A stretch of 60,749 nucleotides of DNA, taken from contig JALQPE010002036.1 in NCBI GenBank assembly GCA_030407315.1, positions 1-60,749 of the forward strand, given 5' to 3'. Both the position numbers and the translations under genes were made by a program. Shown here one piece after another: positions 29,401-38,765 of this stretch. The stretch comes from Asparagopsis taxiformis. Taxonomy: Eukaryota > Rhodophyta > Florideophyceae > Bonnemaisoniales > Bonnemaisoniaceae. The notes under the pieces are model-generated. The model saw only the letters and a list, made by a program, of their open reading frames with translations. It was not told the DNA's origin and searched no databases. Positions within the stretch are counted from its first letter, which is position 1. Each line of letters begins with the position of its first letter.

Positions 29401-29687
29401 TAAGGTGGAAAGGATATTCGCCGCGCGACGATACGTGGGAGCCCGAGAGCTCGCTGCCCGCGCCGTTGGTCGCACGATTCCGAAAAGACCTGAACCGACG
29501 CACGCCTAAGGCCCCCGCGCACGATACCGCGAGCCAGCCTGCAACGCCGCGCAACCGTCGAAAGAACCCGCCGAAGGTACCCGCCCGCAGGGAAAAGCGC
29601 GATGAGACGCAGCGAACCGCACCGCCCAGCCGCGCGAGCGCGCGACTCAGGAACCGTAGGATGCAATCCCGCACGCCACGCAATTGA
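26430..29687 (+). CDS. Ty3 pol: reverse transcriptase, RNase H, integrase, chromodomain
   Basis: A 1085-codon frame, open upstream to about 26225. It holds RT (FCIDYRRLNAATVKDAYPIP near residue 81; YLDD near 180), RNase H (LDTDASQGQIGCAL near 332), and the integrase zinc domain (H..H and CDACARN, about 573-615). The DDE core follows with D in DILGPLPE (about 646), D in LLSDNGPQF (about 704) and E in NGQVERMN (about 741). After a GPF-type module (SGPFPVIG) comes a C-terminal chromodomain (FRVRWKGYSPRDDTWEPESSL, about 985-1010), the mark of chromoviruses, which guides integration to modified histone tails. All catalytic residues are present. It ends in a basic tail (RNRRKNPPKVPARREKR). Confidence 0.96.
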   Translation: MLRKHERMWNGTLGAIHATEHRIELVPGATPVNQPPYRAGHASREIIRTQVDKMLRAGVIEPATSEWASPVVVVPKKDGTSRFCIDYRRLNAATVKDAYPIPRMDDCVDSLGNATVFTTLDCNYGYWQIPVAHADRDKTTFTSHVGTYRFRRMPFGLSNAPATFQRALDILLANVKWQHCLVYLDDVIIFSADVNAHVHHVDEILGILGRAGVSLKFAKTEFFKRSVDYLGHTISPGKLSVPTTKCDALRDATYPTTKTQLRSFLGTCNVYRRFVEKFAFIAAPLTQLLKKDQGDNLPAPTPEQTRAFESLRQAMLSPPILRLPREGHPYVLDTDASQGQIGCALLQLDTDDDVLHPVGYWSRTLNDAERNYSTTERECLAVVWAVLVLRAYLEGRKFTVRTDHNSLRWILNMTSAEGRLACWRLRLAEFEFDVEYKKGKRHVIADALSRMATRSGDETEIPDEIPCFDAANIVEPHADAYVRADAALLCDYAEYYPSLDCLLTSRACIEPPVSADEWIREQATDEFCQNAKRDVETEPQSRFHLSPDGILIRTAPLDNATQIVVPEAIKGRILRANHYAVTAGHPGARRMYDAIRRAYYWPMMSVDVYTTVRQCDACARNRVTQYRHTNALKLFPATRPLEDVAIDILGPLPETPRQRRFVLVIADRYSKLCRLIALGRVSALAVAKAFCRDWVFVYGPPRTLLSDNGPQFRSKLFQETCALMGTRNIFTTTYHPQSNGQVERMNRTIVATLRHYVDEERKDWDEHLDALAYAYNRAIHRSTNTSPFELTLTRYPVSLGTEQVDTIRSTPFLRMEFLARLSDAYARAASALKKAQARYKRDFDRGVRAVNKDIKVGDQVYLDTRAGATTQAQRSEETRASKLDYPVSGPFPVIGCHGHTYEIVIDGVPELVSSDRIRFAPRDATSAPDSPGGEEDTNDAENADDATRRNERDLDDTRKVNPESEYGAREFMIDKLTAEGIDNAGASVFRVRWKGYSPRDDTWEPESSLPAPLVARFRKDLNRRTPKAPAHDTASQPATPRNRRKNPPKVPARREKRDETQRTAPPSRASARLRNRRMQSRTPRN

Positions 29688-31459
29688 CGCCCGACAGGGC
29701 TTGACCAGAGACGCGTTCGGACAAATCACCGCCAGCCGCGGACTCCGTAAGAGCTGCTGCCGACAGGTGAACCATGGCAAAAGTGATGACGCGATCAAGC
29801 GCACTCCTGCGCGCACGCGGGGCCACATATCACGAACTAAAAACGTGGCGACGCACCGGAAGAACAAGCGAGACGCCAGGCGGACGCCGCTGCGCCCCGC
29901 ATAACTGGCCATCGCCGCTGCATACTCTATGCCCCCGCAGTGCAGGGCGAAACGATGTCGCTCATGGCGCGACGTTTATTGGAATGACACGCGCGCATCT
30001 GTACAATGGGTCGCCCTAGGTTTAACTTAGGTACTGAGCGCCAGCGCCACGCGTCACGGGATACGCGAACTACCGCGCTCGATTCGACGGCCGTCTACAT
30101 TTGTATTTGCACACGCGTCTGAGTCGCCCCACGAGCGCTCGCAACGCCTGCCGCGTAAGTTTTTTTGGTGCGCCTTCATGGCATCCTACCCCCGCTCACG
30201 TTTGGGCCGCCACTTACTGCGCCACGCAAGAATCGCCGCTATCGCGCCACGCAAGCTTTCGTTTTCGTTTCGCCACGCAATACTCGACGTTCGCGCCCGG
30301 TTATTTTTCGCCGCATTCGCGCCACGCGCCGCCACGTCGTCGCCCACGCAATATCGTCGCACGCGCAAATCAACGCAAGCTTCCCGAAGTTCGAGAAGGG
30401 TCTGGCCTAGCGCAATGAAGCGCTGCCTATTTGGCTCTCGACTACCTCAGGGACCGCGGAATGCGTTGGAACCAGCGACATATTTTCGCGCGGAAAAAGG
30501 GGAGCGACGCTGGCATCGCGAAGGCGGGCTGGCCCGGCTAGCTAGCAATTCGGCCGTCCCACGGAAAGTGCCCCTCAGAAAGGCACCGTGGAATGGGACA
30601 CCTGTATCGCGCCGCCGCCAAGCTGAGCCCTCGCGCCGTGACGAGTTGCACCTCGCTGCCGACACCTGATTGGTCGATCACACGCCCGGCTTGGCAGCGG
30701 AACGTATGGACTTGGTGGAAGGACGCCAGCCCCTGGAAGGACGCGGGTCTCTACTGGGAATGAAATGCTACCTACGCGCATGCCTCCCCCTCTAGCGGAA
30801 GGACGAAGACGAAAGACGGAGGCATGCTACTAAAAACGTAGCCCCAGCATAAACCCCCAAATAGAACCCCGCCAACCCACGCTAGTCACAAGAAGCGCAC
30901 GACGAATCCGCCCGGCGAAGCGACGAGCGCTGTGATACGAAGCGAATAGGCGACGAAATTAGCGAGCGACGAAGTGAATCACGCACGGCGAGCTGACGGC
31001 GCGAGCGAACGGCGACGAACCTCCCCTCACAGCTTACCGCACTCCCTCCTTTGTCCCGCGCCCCTCTCATCGGACGAAAAGATGCACGCTGCGATTCCTC
31101 CCTTTCGCCAACCTTCCTTGTCAAAACGCACGAGCGCTGCGCTGCCGCCGAAAGAGACCGCCCGCCGTCTCATGCGCCGCGACTCCGCACGCGTACAATA
31201 GGCGCGGCGTACATGTGTCCCCCGAACGGCGACGCAGACATCTGGCAAGTACGGTTTCAAGCCGCGGTCGCCGCGCGCTCTTACTGTGACGTGGTTACGC
31301 ACCAGCCGTACGCAACGATGCTTCGACCGCGCCGCCGCGCGAAGGATTCGCGACTCGGGGAAAGCGACAAAGGTAACGGAGCGAAAGGCGAACACAAAGC
31401 AAGACAAGTTTATTCTAAGAAGGAGGTGCAGCGAAGCAGCCGACGAAACGGAACGAGAA
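29688..31459. other. Ty3 interior non-coding region with CGCCACGCAA-type repeats
   Basis: About 1.8 kb between the sense pol gene and the antisense gene. Around 30170-30390 short direct motifs CGCCACGCAA/CCACGCAA recur many times. The arginine-rich frames here in several phases reflect GC-rich composition and I do not call genes. Confidence 0.6.
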
Positions 31460-34264
31460 CTAAGACGGTGGTGCGCGCGTGTCGCCGTCCCGACGCGTGC
31501 GACGGCTCGACATACTACCCGCAGTACCGCGCGAACGAGCACGGCTTGAAGCCGTATCTGCCTGGTGACCGCGTCGCCGCTCGGGATTCAACACCCGAAC
31601 GACGCGCCCATCATGTACGCCACTTCGAAGTGGAGGGATGCTTGCCCGACCCGCCGAGGCTGCAGCCGCACGCGACCGCGTCGTAGGGCGAGCGCCGCCG
31701 CGCCCCACGCCAACCCCCTCGGAGGCGCCATGCACCGACGCTTCCGCGCGCAGCCCACTCACAGACTGCGTTTCACCGGCCGATTCTTGTTCGTCAACCG
31801 ACCCCGCGGGGGACCGCTGCAGGTAACCCACGACGTTATTCAACGCCGTACCCAAACGGTGCGCGCGCTCGATAGTATCTTGGACTTGTCGTACGGTTTC
31901 CCGCTCGCGCGCTTGATATTCCTCGCGCACCGCGGTAAGGCGACTGGCCGCTCGCTCCCTTTCGGCCCCAAGGTTAGTTTCGACTTCGACAAGCGCCCGT
32001 TCCGCCGTTTCGCGCGCCACCGAAGCCGCGTCGCAGCGAGTTTGAAGTTCCGTCACCTTAGCGCGAAGTTCTTCTTCGCTTCTCCTGTGCGCGCCCGCCC
32101 GACCCATCATCGTATTGATGTCCGTCTGCATACGTTCGATGCGCACCGCATCTTCGTCCACTTTGCGTTTTAACGCCACCTCACGGACCTCGGTCTTCGT
32201 AAGCGCCTCCCTCGCCCCTTGCAAGAGTGACAGAGCCTCGTCTCGCGTCTTGTGCGCGGCGTCGCGCGCTCGATTCGCTTCGTCAAGGCGGACTAAGGCG
32301 TCTTCGCGAGCTTGCGCAATGGACGTCACGCGCGACAACGCTTCTTCGCCGGCTCGTTCGGCCTCAGCAAGCCGAGTTCGCAGTTCAGCCGCATCCGGTG
32401 CAATTGATGCCACGCCTTCAGCGACCGCGGCCGCACTTGCTATCGCGTCGTCAACCACGGCCGAAACTACGTTGGCTGAAGCACCCGCCGCGGCTCCACT
32501 AGCGCTCGCTTCGCCCGACGCACCCGCAGTACTTTGACCCTGAGTGGCCTTCTTCAGTTCCTGCAGTTCGTTGTATACCTTGACATACTCCGCCCGCAGC
32601 GCCGCGTCAAGCTGAGTAACGTCGATCGGAGCTCGGGGTGCCTCCGAAAATAGCGAATAACGACCGTCTCGAAAGCGACGACGCTCTACGGCAAGCAACG
32701 CCGCCATGCCGAGGTATTGCGCGTACTCTCGCGAGTTGGTCGCACGCATCACGTGTAGCTCGTTGGTTGATAACGCGGACAATACGGCATCCACGGTCAC
32801 GACGTCATGGGCTTCTAGATGCGCGAACGCGCTGCGCGACGGATTTCGCGGCGATTTTAACAGAAGATGCGGAATCTCTGTGTGACGATGGACACCGAGC
32901 GAACCGTGCGCCCAGTCCACACTGCCGCGTTCCGCGTTCCACGGCAACCATTGGCCGCCTTCGTTGAAATCGATACCCGGCGCGACGTCGAAGACGGGCG
33001 TTTCCTCCCACGCCCAAGCGCGATGTTCCGACAGAAGACTTTCCAAATGTGCCGTAGAATACGAACCGCCGCGCACGACCGCCGACGCGCCGACGCGCTC
33101 GATCCCCGCGATAAGTTTATCGCTTAAACGCACTATGCGACGCTCGACGTAAGCGATGTGGAGCCACGCACAGGCTACCATTACGACCCATTCGCTCAGA
33201 GCAACGGCCCAGAAGTACGAGCGCGTTTCGACAGGAACGTTAAGACCAAGGAGGACAGACGGCGCGTAATGGAAGACGCAAGGCAAAGGGACCGACAAGG
33301 ATTCGGGTGCTTCAGGCCAGTCGCGCGCGTCGTAACGAGGGAAGAAAGCGCCGATGCGATCTTCAGGGAATTCGCGGAACTCGACGTCGCGGTACGTGAC
33401 GAAGTATCCGGACGTGCGACGCAAGCGTAATTCGCGGCGCGCCTCGGGGCGCATACTCGCGTCGAGAAACCAAGGTTCGCTCGTTGCCCCCTCGTGTTCC
33501 ACGTCGCTCCATGGAACGCCCCCGTCTAATAAGAAGCCAGCGCTTGGCGCTGCCGCCCACGGATCGAGATGCGCGAATTCATCGCGACGCATTGTACGGA
33601 GCCTCGCCAAGTGGCGTATGAGCCGTTCGTCAGCAGCGTCTTCAAGGAAATAGGCATCGCATGGCAGGTTCGCGGGTACGGCCAAATCGCACAACGCCGA
33701 TTCACGTCGCGCGTCCCATACCGTTTGCGCGTTGCGATGGCCGGGCAGGACGGCGTAGCGATTAACGTCGGCGATGCGGTCCCATTGAAAGCGGCGCGGA
33801 TAATACTGTAGCCGACTTAGCTCCGACCACGTTGGGAGCGTACGCGGCAGAAAGCGAAACGCGGACGGATCTTCGTAACGAGCGCGCGGCGTCGGGATGG
33901 GAGCGTTTTGCGCGGCCGACGGAAGGGATACGGAGGAAGGAGCGGGTATGGAGCGGAGAGGAACGCCGATAGAAGAATGACCGCCAGTCACCGACGCCGG
34001 CGTACCCGTGACGTCCACGGTCTCGACGACGTTTGGTGACGCATCGACGCTGTTCGCATCGGAACCGCTCGCGACCGCCGGAACAGGCGCATTGATGGAC
34101 GATGCCTGGGCTAAGGGAAGATAGAACGGGCTCTCGGGACTGGCCGGCAAAGGAGTTGCGAAGCGCGGAGCGGCAGTCGGCGTGCGAGTGGGCGTCGTCA
34201 TTTCGTCGCCAGGAGCGACGCCGGCACGGAGCCACCCAGGAAGAGATTCGTCGTCGTGCGCCAT
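31460..34264 (-). CDS. Ty3-borne antisense ORF, 934 aa, coiled-coil protein
   Basis: This ATG-initiated frame occupies most of the space between pol and the 3' LTR, on the strand opposite to pol. The N-terminus is Ser/Pro/Ala-rich. Residues about 120-560 look globular (LPTWSELSRLQYYPRRFQWD, FLLDGGVPWSDVEH, YFWAVALSEWVVMVACAWL, the last hydrophobic enough to be a buried helix or membrane segment). Residues about 610-810 form one long heptad coiled coil (LRTRLAEAERAGEEALSRV and onward). The C-terminus is basic (RSRAAA, RRTRRDGD). No family is recognised. Plant Tat-lineage elements such as Grande carry antisense genes in the same place, but I cannot show homology. An uninterrupted 2.8-kb frame that is not complementary to pol argues for a real gene. 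Confidence 0.72.
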   Translation of the reverse strand: MAHDDESLPGWLRAGVAPGDEMTTPTRTPTAAPRFATPLPASPESPFYLPLAQASSINAPVPAVASGSDANSVDASPNVVETVDVTGTPASVTGGHSSIGVPLRSIPAPSSVSLPSAAQNAPIPTPRARYEDPSAFRFLPRTLPTWSELSRLQYYPRRFQWDRIADVNRYAVLPGHRNAQTVWDARRESALCDLAVPANLPCDAYFLEDAADERLIRHLARLRTMRRDEFAHLDPWAAAPSAGFLLDGGVPWSDVEHEGATSEPWFLDASMRPEARRELRLRRTSGYFVTYRDVEFREFPEDRIGAFFPRYDARDWPEAPESLSVPLPCVFHYAPSVLLGLNVPVETRSYFWAVALSEWVVMVACAWLHIAYVERRIVRLSDKLIAGIERVGASAVVRGGSYSTAHLESLLSEHRAWAWEETPVFDVAPGIDFNEGGQWLPWNAERGSVDWAHGSLGVHRHTEIPHLLLKSPRNPSRSAFAHLEAHDVVTVDAVLSALSTNELHVMRATNSREYAQYLGMAALLAVERRRFRDGRYSLFSEAPRAPIDVTQLDAALRAEYVKVYNELQELKKATQGQSTAGASGEASASGAAAGASANVVSAVVDDAIASAAAVAEGVASIAPDAAELRTRLAEAERAGEEALSRVTSIAQAREDALVRLDEANRARDAAHKTRDEALSLLQGAREALTKTEVREVALKRKVDEDAVRIERMQTDINTMMGRAGAHRRSEEELRAKVTELQTRCDAASVARETAERALVEVETNLGAERERAASRLTAVREEYQARERETVRQVQDTIERAHRLGTALNNVVGYLQRSPAGSVDEQESAGETQSVSGLRAEASVHGASEGVGVGRGGARPTTRSRAAAASAGRASIPPLRSGVHDGRVVRVLNPERRRGHQADTASSRARSRGTAGSMSSRRTRRDGDTRAPPS

Positions 34265-34442
34265 CGTGACGGAAGAGCGGGCGACGTTGGCAAAACGGAG
34301 AACGTGAATAGAAGAGAGAGAACGAAAGAGGAAGGGAAGTGACAGAGAGAGAGAAGAACGAGGAAAGAGAAAAACAGACGCGAGAAGAAGCAGCGGAAGG
34401 TATGCGTGAGAGGATGACGCGCGAGGACGCGCTGTGGAGTTA

Positions 34443-34453
34443 GTCGGGGGGAG
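34443..34453 (+). promoter_or_regulatory. Ty3 polypurine tract
   Basis: The purine run GGGGGGAG lies directly against the start of the 3' LTR at 34454, the expected place of the plus-strand primer. Confidence 0.75.
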
Positions 34454-35254
34454 TGTGGTACAATTTATTCGGTCGACGCGCGCGCGCTCTTAACGACTGC
34501 GTCTGGCTGAGTCCGCATGCATCCGCGAATTAGTTAGTTAGTAAGCGAGCGTACGCGTAGCGATCCGATTACGTGTCACGGCGCGCCCGAGCGAGCGCGT
34601 GCGCGCGAACGAACCTGCGAGCTTGGCGCCACGTGTAGCGCCTTTTGCGAATTTCCCTTTATTTCCCCTTTTTTGGGTTTTTTATGACGAAAGTCTTTTT
34701 CCCAAATATTTCCCTTTTTGCGTGCGAGCGAGCGGCCGCCGGCCGGCCGCGCAAGGACAACCTGTTCTTAGTAGTTAGCTATTAATGGTCGTTCCGCTTC
34801 GCACCTTACCAATAAACAGCCAGCATCTTCACAGCTACGAGTTAAGCGTTTAGCGAATCGCGAGGACCGATTGCGTTGAAACGTTGCGTGCGGGTTGCTC
34901 ACGATCGCCGACGTTCGCGTGCGCGCTGCGCATAAACCGATCGTCGAACCGCGTCGCACCGCGATAGCGCGCGTTGCGTCGCACGCCACTAGGCCAGGGA
35001 TTTACGACCCCTGTGTGGATCGCGTTGTTCTCGAGTTTACTCGGTGATCTCCCCCTGAGATCACGGCTTGCGCCGGCCCGCGAATCCCGTGTTGCGATCG
35101 TTCCCTACGCGTTCCGCCGTTGTACCACCCGTTCGCCAGCGCGACCGAGCGACGCGCGAACGCAAGTTCAACCAGCGCGTTACGGTTCACCACGCCCTGA
35201 CACGGCTGCAATTCTAGAACTCCCTTAGCGATCGCCACCCCGGCTGGTCCTACA
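34454..35254 (+). repeat. Ty3 3' LTR
   Basis: 801 bp, TG...CA, about five differences from the 5' LTR. It is followed by target-site copy CTCTG at 35255-35259. Confidence 0.95.
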
Positions 35255-35259
35255 CTCTG

Positions 35260-35602
35260 TTACAGCACGCAAAGTATTCTCGCCGCTTACAAAGTTGCTC
35301 TATGTTTGAAGTCCCTCTTCTGCACAATGCTCAATGCAGAAGATTATGCAGAAGATGGCTTCCCATGTGTTGGACATCACGGCTGCCTCGACATTCGCGA
35401 CTACATCCCGGGTGGCGAGCTACTCTCCAGTTTGATTCGGAAGAAGAGGAACGTATCTGCCCATGAATATGAGACCATCAAATTTGATGAATCTGACCTT
35501 CACTCTCCGGCGTCTGAGGACCCCAATCCTTCCTGCAACGCCACAGAAGATTTGCAACCTCTCTACGAAGATGAACAGCTTGTAATATCCCTCGTAAAGT
35601 GA
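35260..35602 (+). pseudogene. Unrecognised gene, 3' part after Ty3 insertion
   Basis: Skipping the Ty3 element and one copy of CTCTG, the frame that ends at 22058 with the codons for QRHIL continues here in phase as CYSTQSILAAYKVALCLKSL and runs through GFPCVGHHGCLDIRDYIPGG to a stop at 35602. The last third is acidic and serine-rich. The in-phase junction and exact target duplication show that one gene was split by the retrotransposon, with no other damage at the break. No family is recognised. Confidence 0.75.
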
Positions 35603-36189
35603 GTCTTGCCCCATACCTAGAGCTAGCTACTTCAAACCCTGCCGTAAAAATTTATGTTTGTTGTCACCTTCATACTTAATAAGTGCCCATTTTACTGCTT
35701 TCACCTCCTTCCTTCTACTAGCACCTTTCTACATCCTCCTATAAGAGATCTGGTGCATGCGAGCGAGCATATTGGTCGTTCAATATCTATCTTGGTAACT
35801 GGAAGAATTGCGTTTGTACAGATCCGTATGCATACGCGGTGGAAGTAGTGGAATGCCAATCTGCATATATGCAGATTGTGACTGCGATACAAAACCATTT
35901 CCTGACCTACCGTACAACGTCAATCGCTCCACTCTTCATTGTAATTCCCGTGTTCACTCCGACCCCACCGCCCAATTCACCTCCCTTCCAGGACTACAAT
36001 ACTATACTACCTATCAATTATTTCCTAGCTTTCTACCTTCTAACCTACCTCAACATAGGCAATTTCCCTCCTTCATGGCAGCCCCAGAATATATTCCAAT
36101 AAACAATTTCATAGATGCACCTAGCCTACAAGCAGCTCACCCCAAGACATTGCTCATGCGTAAGTTCATTTACACCATGTCCCACACTA
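35603..36189. other. Non-coding; contains a perfect 22-bp palindrome
   Basis: No gene seen. CAATCTGCATA and its inverse form a perfect 22-mer at 35857-35878, and CGTATGCATACG lies at 35825-35836. Confidence 0.7.
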
Positions 36190-36600
36190 CACCTACTGTA
36201 ATGGAACCACCAGAACCAGCGAAACCAGCCTCCCGAACTAGTCCATGCACTGGTTTCAACCACCCTCCGTACTGTATCCGTCGCTGGTTTCCCATTCCCG
36301 TCATTCCATAGCCAAAATTAATAATTTCAATGGTTTTATCCCACCCCCCGCTGGCCGTCAGCGAATGGACGGGCGCAAATCTAAAACCGTCAAAAAAATC
36401 ATACCCAACTACAGTACAGAACCAGCCTTTCAGCCTGGCCTGACCAATGCTTTCCTCTGGTTTTTTTTCCATCCCATTTCTCTACTGTATCCAGCCACGT
36501 CGCGTGGTTTTTTCCAATAAAATTTACAAATTTTGCTCTGGCCGGCTATTCCATCCAAATCTACTGGTTCAAACCAGTGAAATCAATGGTTTTCTCAAAA
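36190..36600. repeat. Second CTGGTT/AACCAG repeat field
   Basis: Many AACCAG/CTGGTT copies occur, including CTGGTTCAAACCAG and GCACTGGTTTCAACCA, resembling the field at 16785-17285. It may be the opposite subterminal region of element 2. No credible gene. Confidence 0.55.
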
Positions 36601-38248
36601 ATTGCTCATGCTGTGCTATGCTCATTGCTTTATGCACATTGATTGCTATTTCATCCGGACTCAACATCGTTTTGCTATCTTGTATCGCATTCCCTAACCA
36701 CAAAAAACCAGCCAAGATGTATCCATTTCCGGAAAACGGCCGTTTATTTCGCAGTGATGCTCTAGGCACTAATACTGAATCTGATTTTCTCATACACGTA
36801 CTTCCTACTCGTATACTCTACCATTTTCGGCCCTATTTACAAGTTGAAAGCACAATCTCTCGTTGAATCGTACTCGGTGTGATATCTTAAATTAGCATAA
36901 ATTTATATATTGCAATGCAGATTCACTGCTCGCTTGCAACATGAAAATTATAAAATTTCTCCCACACTGCTGTTTCCTAGCCGCCCACATCCACGTGGCC
37001 CGCTTTGACTGCCTGCCAAGTGTGCTCAGAGCATGCAATGACGCCATCGATATATACCGTCCAAATCATCACTGGAAGCGCGGACTCCTCGTCCAGGAAA
37101 GTGCGCCATTTTCCTACTCCTCGCCTCCCCCTTTCCAGTAGGCCCCATATGCTAGTGTTTTTCCTATATTTCTGTAGTGATGACGTCATTATAGACTAGA
37201 GAAGGCGGTAGAAGATACAATAATTTTGCGCCTGTTCTGCCAGGTCATGTGCTTCAAAGCGTAATTCGCACCCTAGGTATCGTTTTTCTGGGCCTCCCAT
37301 CGCACCGCTCCGTTTCAAATTCATCCCTCTATTGTTCTCCTACACGTCATTTCCGCCCGCAGAGTGCTACTTAAACAACAGATTCTGGAAATCCCTGTTT
37401 CCATCTTCATATCCGTCGGAAACAAAGCAACAACTCTGGCTGTGGAAGCAGTATAGATCATCTATACTGCTTCCAAAGCGTAAGTTGTAGATCATCAATA
37501 CTGCTTCCAGAGCCAAAGTTGTTGCTTTGTCTCCGACAGATATGAACCATGATGGTACGTTTCCACAACTCACGCCACTAACCCAGTTTTCTATTCGTTT
37601 TCTCTTTCTCAGGTTTCCAGTCGGTGAGTGTTCCACTTCTACTTTCATTTATCTTTCTCTCCTACCACTTCTCCACTACTTTTCTTTTCTGCCTGTGAGT
37701 ACATATCTCAATTTGGGATGCAATGGTATTTGTTAAGGTACGTTAGTCTCCTAATCACCGTCAATTTCCCTCTCCAATTCAACTTCACTAACTTGTTTCC
37801 TTTCTCTACATCATTTTTTCTTCTTCTCTTCATTTCCTAGCTTATTCATGCAGCTCAATCAGTTGATAGATTTCTAGACTTTTCTAGTAGTTTTAGTTTT
37901 ACTCGTCGGAATAGTGTTAGTTGTAGTAGCATTTTTAACATAGGGATTGTTTATTCTCAATGTAGCCTGCGCAAATAAACAAATCCAGAGTGAAGCTTCC
38001 CATATCGCACCCTCTTAGATTGCTACCTATCCTACCGCGTATACCTCTCGCTAGCTCATAGTCACTACGAAATAAAAATTCCTAGCCGTACTATTCTGTC
38101 CATTCCCATATGAATACCGTCCATGCCCCATCCTCATAGCGCTAGAACTGCCTTCCTCTACCCCAGAAAGATGCCCACGACAGCGTGACGCTCCATCTCA
38201 TCCACCACTCCCAGACACCGAATTTTACTATATCAGGACACTACTTTT
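36601..38248. other. Non-coding; no gene seen
   Basis: The 1.6 kb has only short hydrophobic or pyrimidine-derived frames. The only structured part is the inverted repeat at 37406-37546. Confidence 0.55.
37406..37546. repeat. Nested inverted repeat (about 50-nt arms)
   Basis: Outer arms 37406-37457 and 37497-37546 (TTCATATCCGTCGGA... paired with ...CAGATATGAA) have a few mismatches. An inner perfect 33-bp palindrome at 37443-37475 (TGGAAGCAGTATAGAT c and inverse) shares the left arm. The structure could form a long hairpin in DNA or RNA. Confidence 0.88.
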
Positions 38249-38530
38249 ACTGTCTCCAGGTGCTGCCCAGGGCAGCACGAAATACTGTCTACAGGTGCTG
38301 CCCAGGGCAGCACAAAGTACTGTCTACAGGTGCTGCCCAGGGCAGCACGAAATAATGTCTACAGGTGCTGCCCAGGGCAGCACGAAATACTGTCTACAGG
38401 TACTGCCCAGGGCAGCACAAAGTACTGTCTACAGGTACTGCCCAGGACAATGAAAATCACTGTCTCCAGGTACTGCCCAGGACAGTGAAAATCACTGTCT
38501 CCAGGTACTGCCCAGGACAGTGCACCGTGT
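38249..38530. repeat. 35-bp tandem repeats each holding a palindrome
   Basis: There are eight units of 35 bp. Each has the core GTGCTGCCC A GGGCAGCAC (perfect in units at 38260, 38295, 38330, 38365) separated by a spacer like GAAATACTGTCTACAG. Later units (38400, 38435, 38470, 38505) drift to GTACTGCCCAGGACAGTG. The array lies just downstream of the DUF7869-like transposase gene. Confidence 0.95.
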
Positions 38531-38765
38531 TGGTTCCATCTATTGTCCCAGGCAGCGTATTTCACAATCCGGCCATGAACACTGATTTGAGTGGTAACAG
38601 AATGTACTTTTTGGAACAGAATTTTAAATTTTCAAAAATGATTGAATACAAAATTACTACTCCAAGTTGACTGACTATATCTGAATGAGAATAAGTTGAT
38701 TGATCTACTGTTCTGATAAATTTTTGGTTGAATGGCAAGAGGCGTAGTAAACTTTTAACAAAATA

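Larger units (their letters stand above)
22059..35254 (+). mobile_element. Ty3/gypsy chromovirus with extra antisense gene
   Basis: The element is 13.2 kb. Its LTRs at 22059-22861 (803 bp) and 34454-35254 (801 bp) differ at only about five places (roughly 99.4% identical), so insertion is recent. Ends are TGTGG...CCTACA, and the 5-bp target duplication CTCTG lies at 22054-22058 and 35255-35259. Domain order is gag, protease, reverse transcriptase, RNase H, integrase, chromodomain, which defines a chromovirus. The sequence is GC-rich, with many GCGC/CGCG steps unlike its surroundings. An unusual 934-codon minus-strand frame fills the space between pol and the 3' LTR. All protein domains look intact, but gag, protease and pol are separated by one stop and two frame changes. 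Confidence 0.96.

Noticed and set aside
30101..31686. Plus-strand frames up to 211 codons between pol and the antisense gene
   Set aside because: GC-rich and arginine-rich in several phases, overlapping short repeats; no domain and no consistent start context.
38249..38530. CRISPR-like array
   Set aside because: Period is 35 bp with near-constant spacers and a eukaryotic context; it is a simple tandem repeat with a palindromic core.
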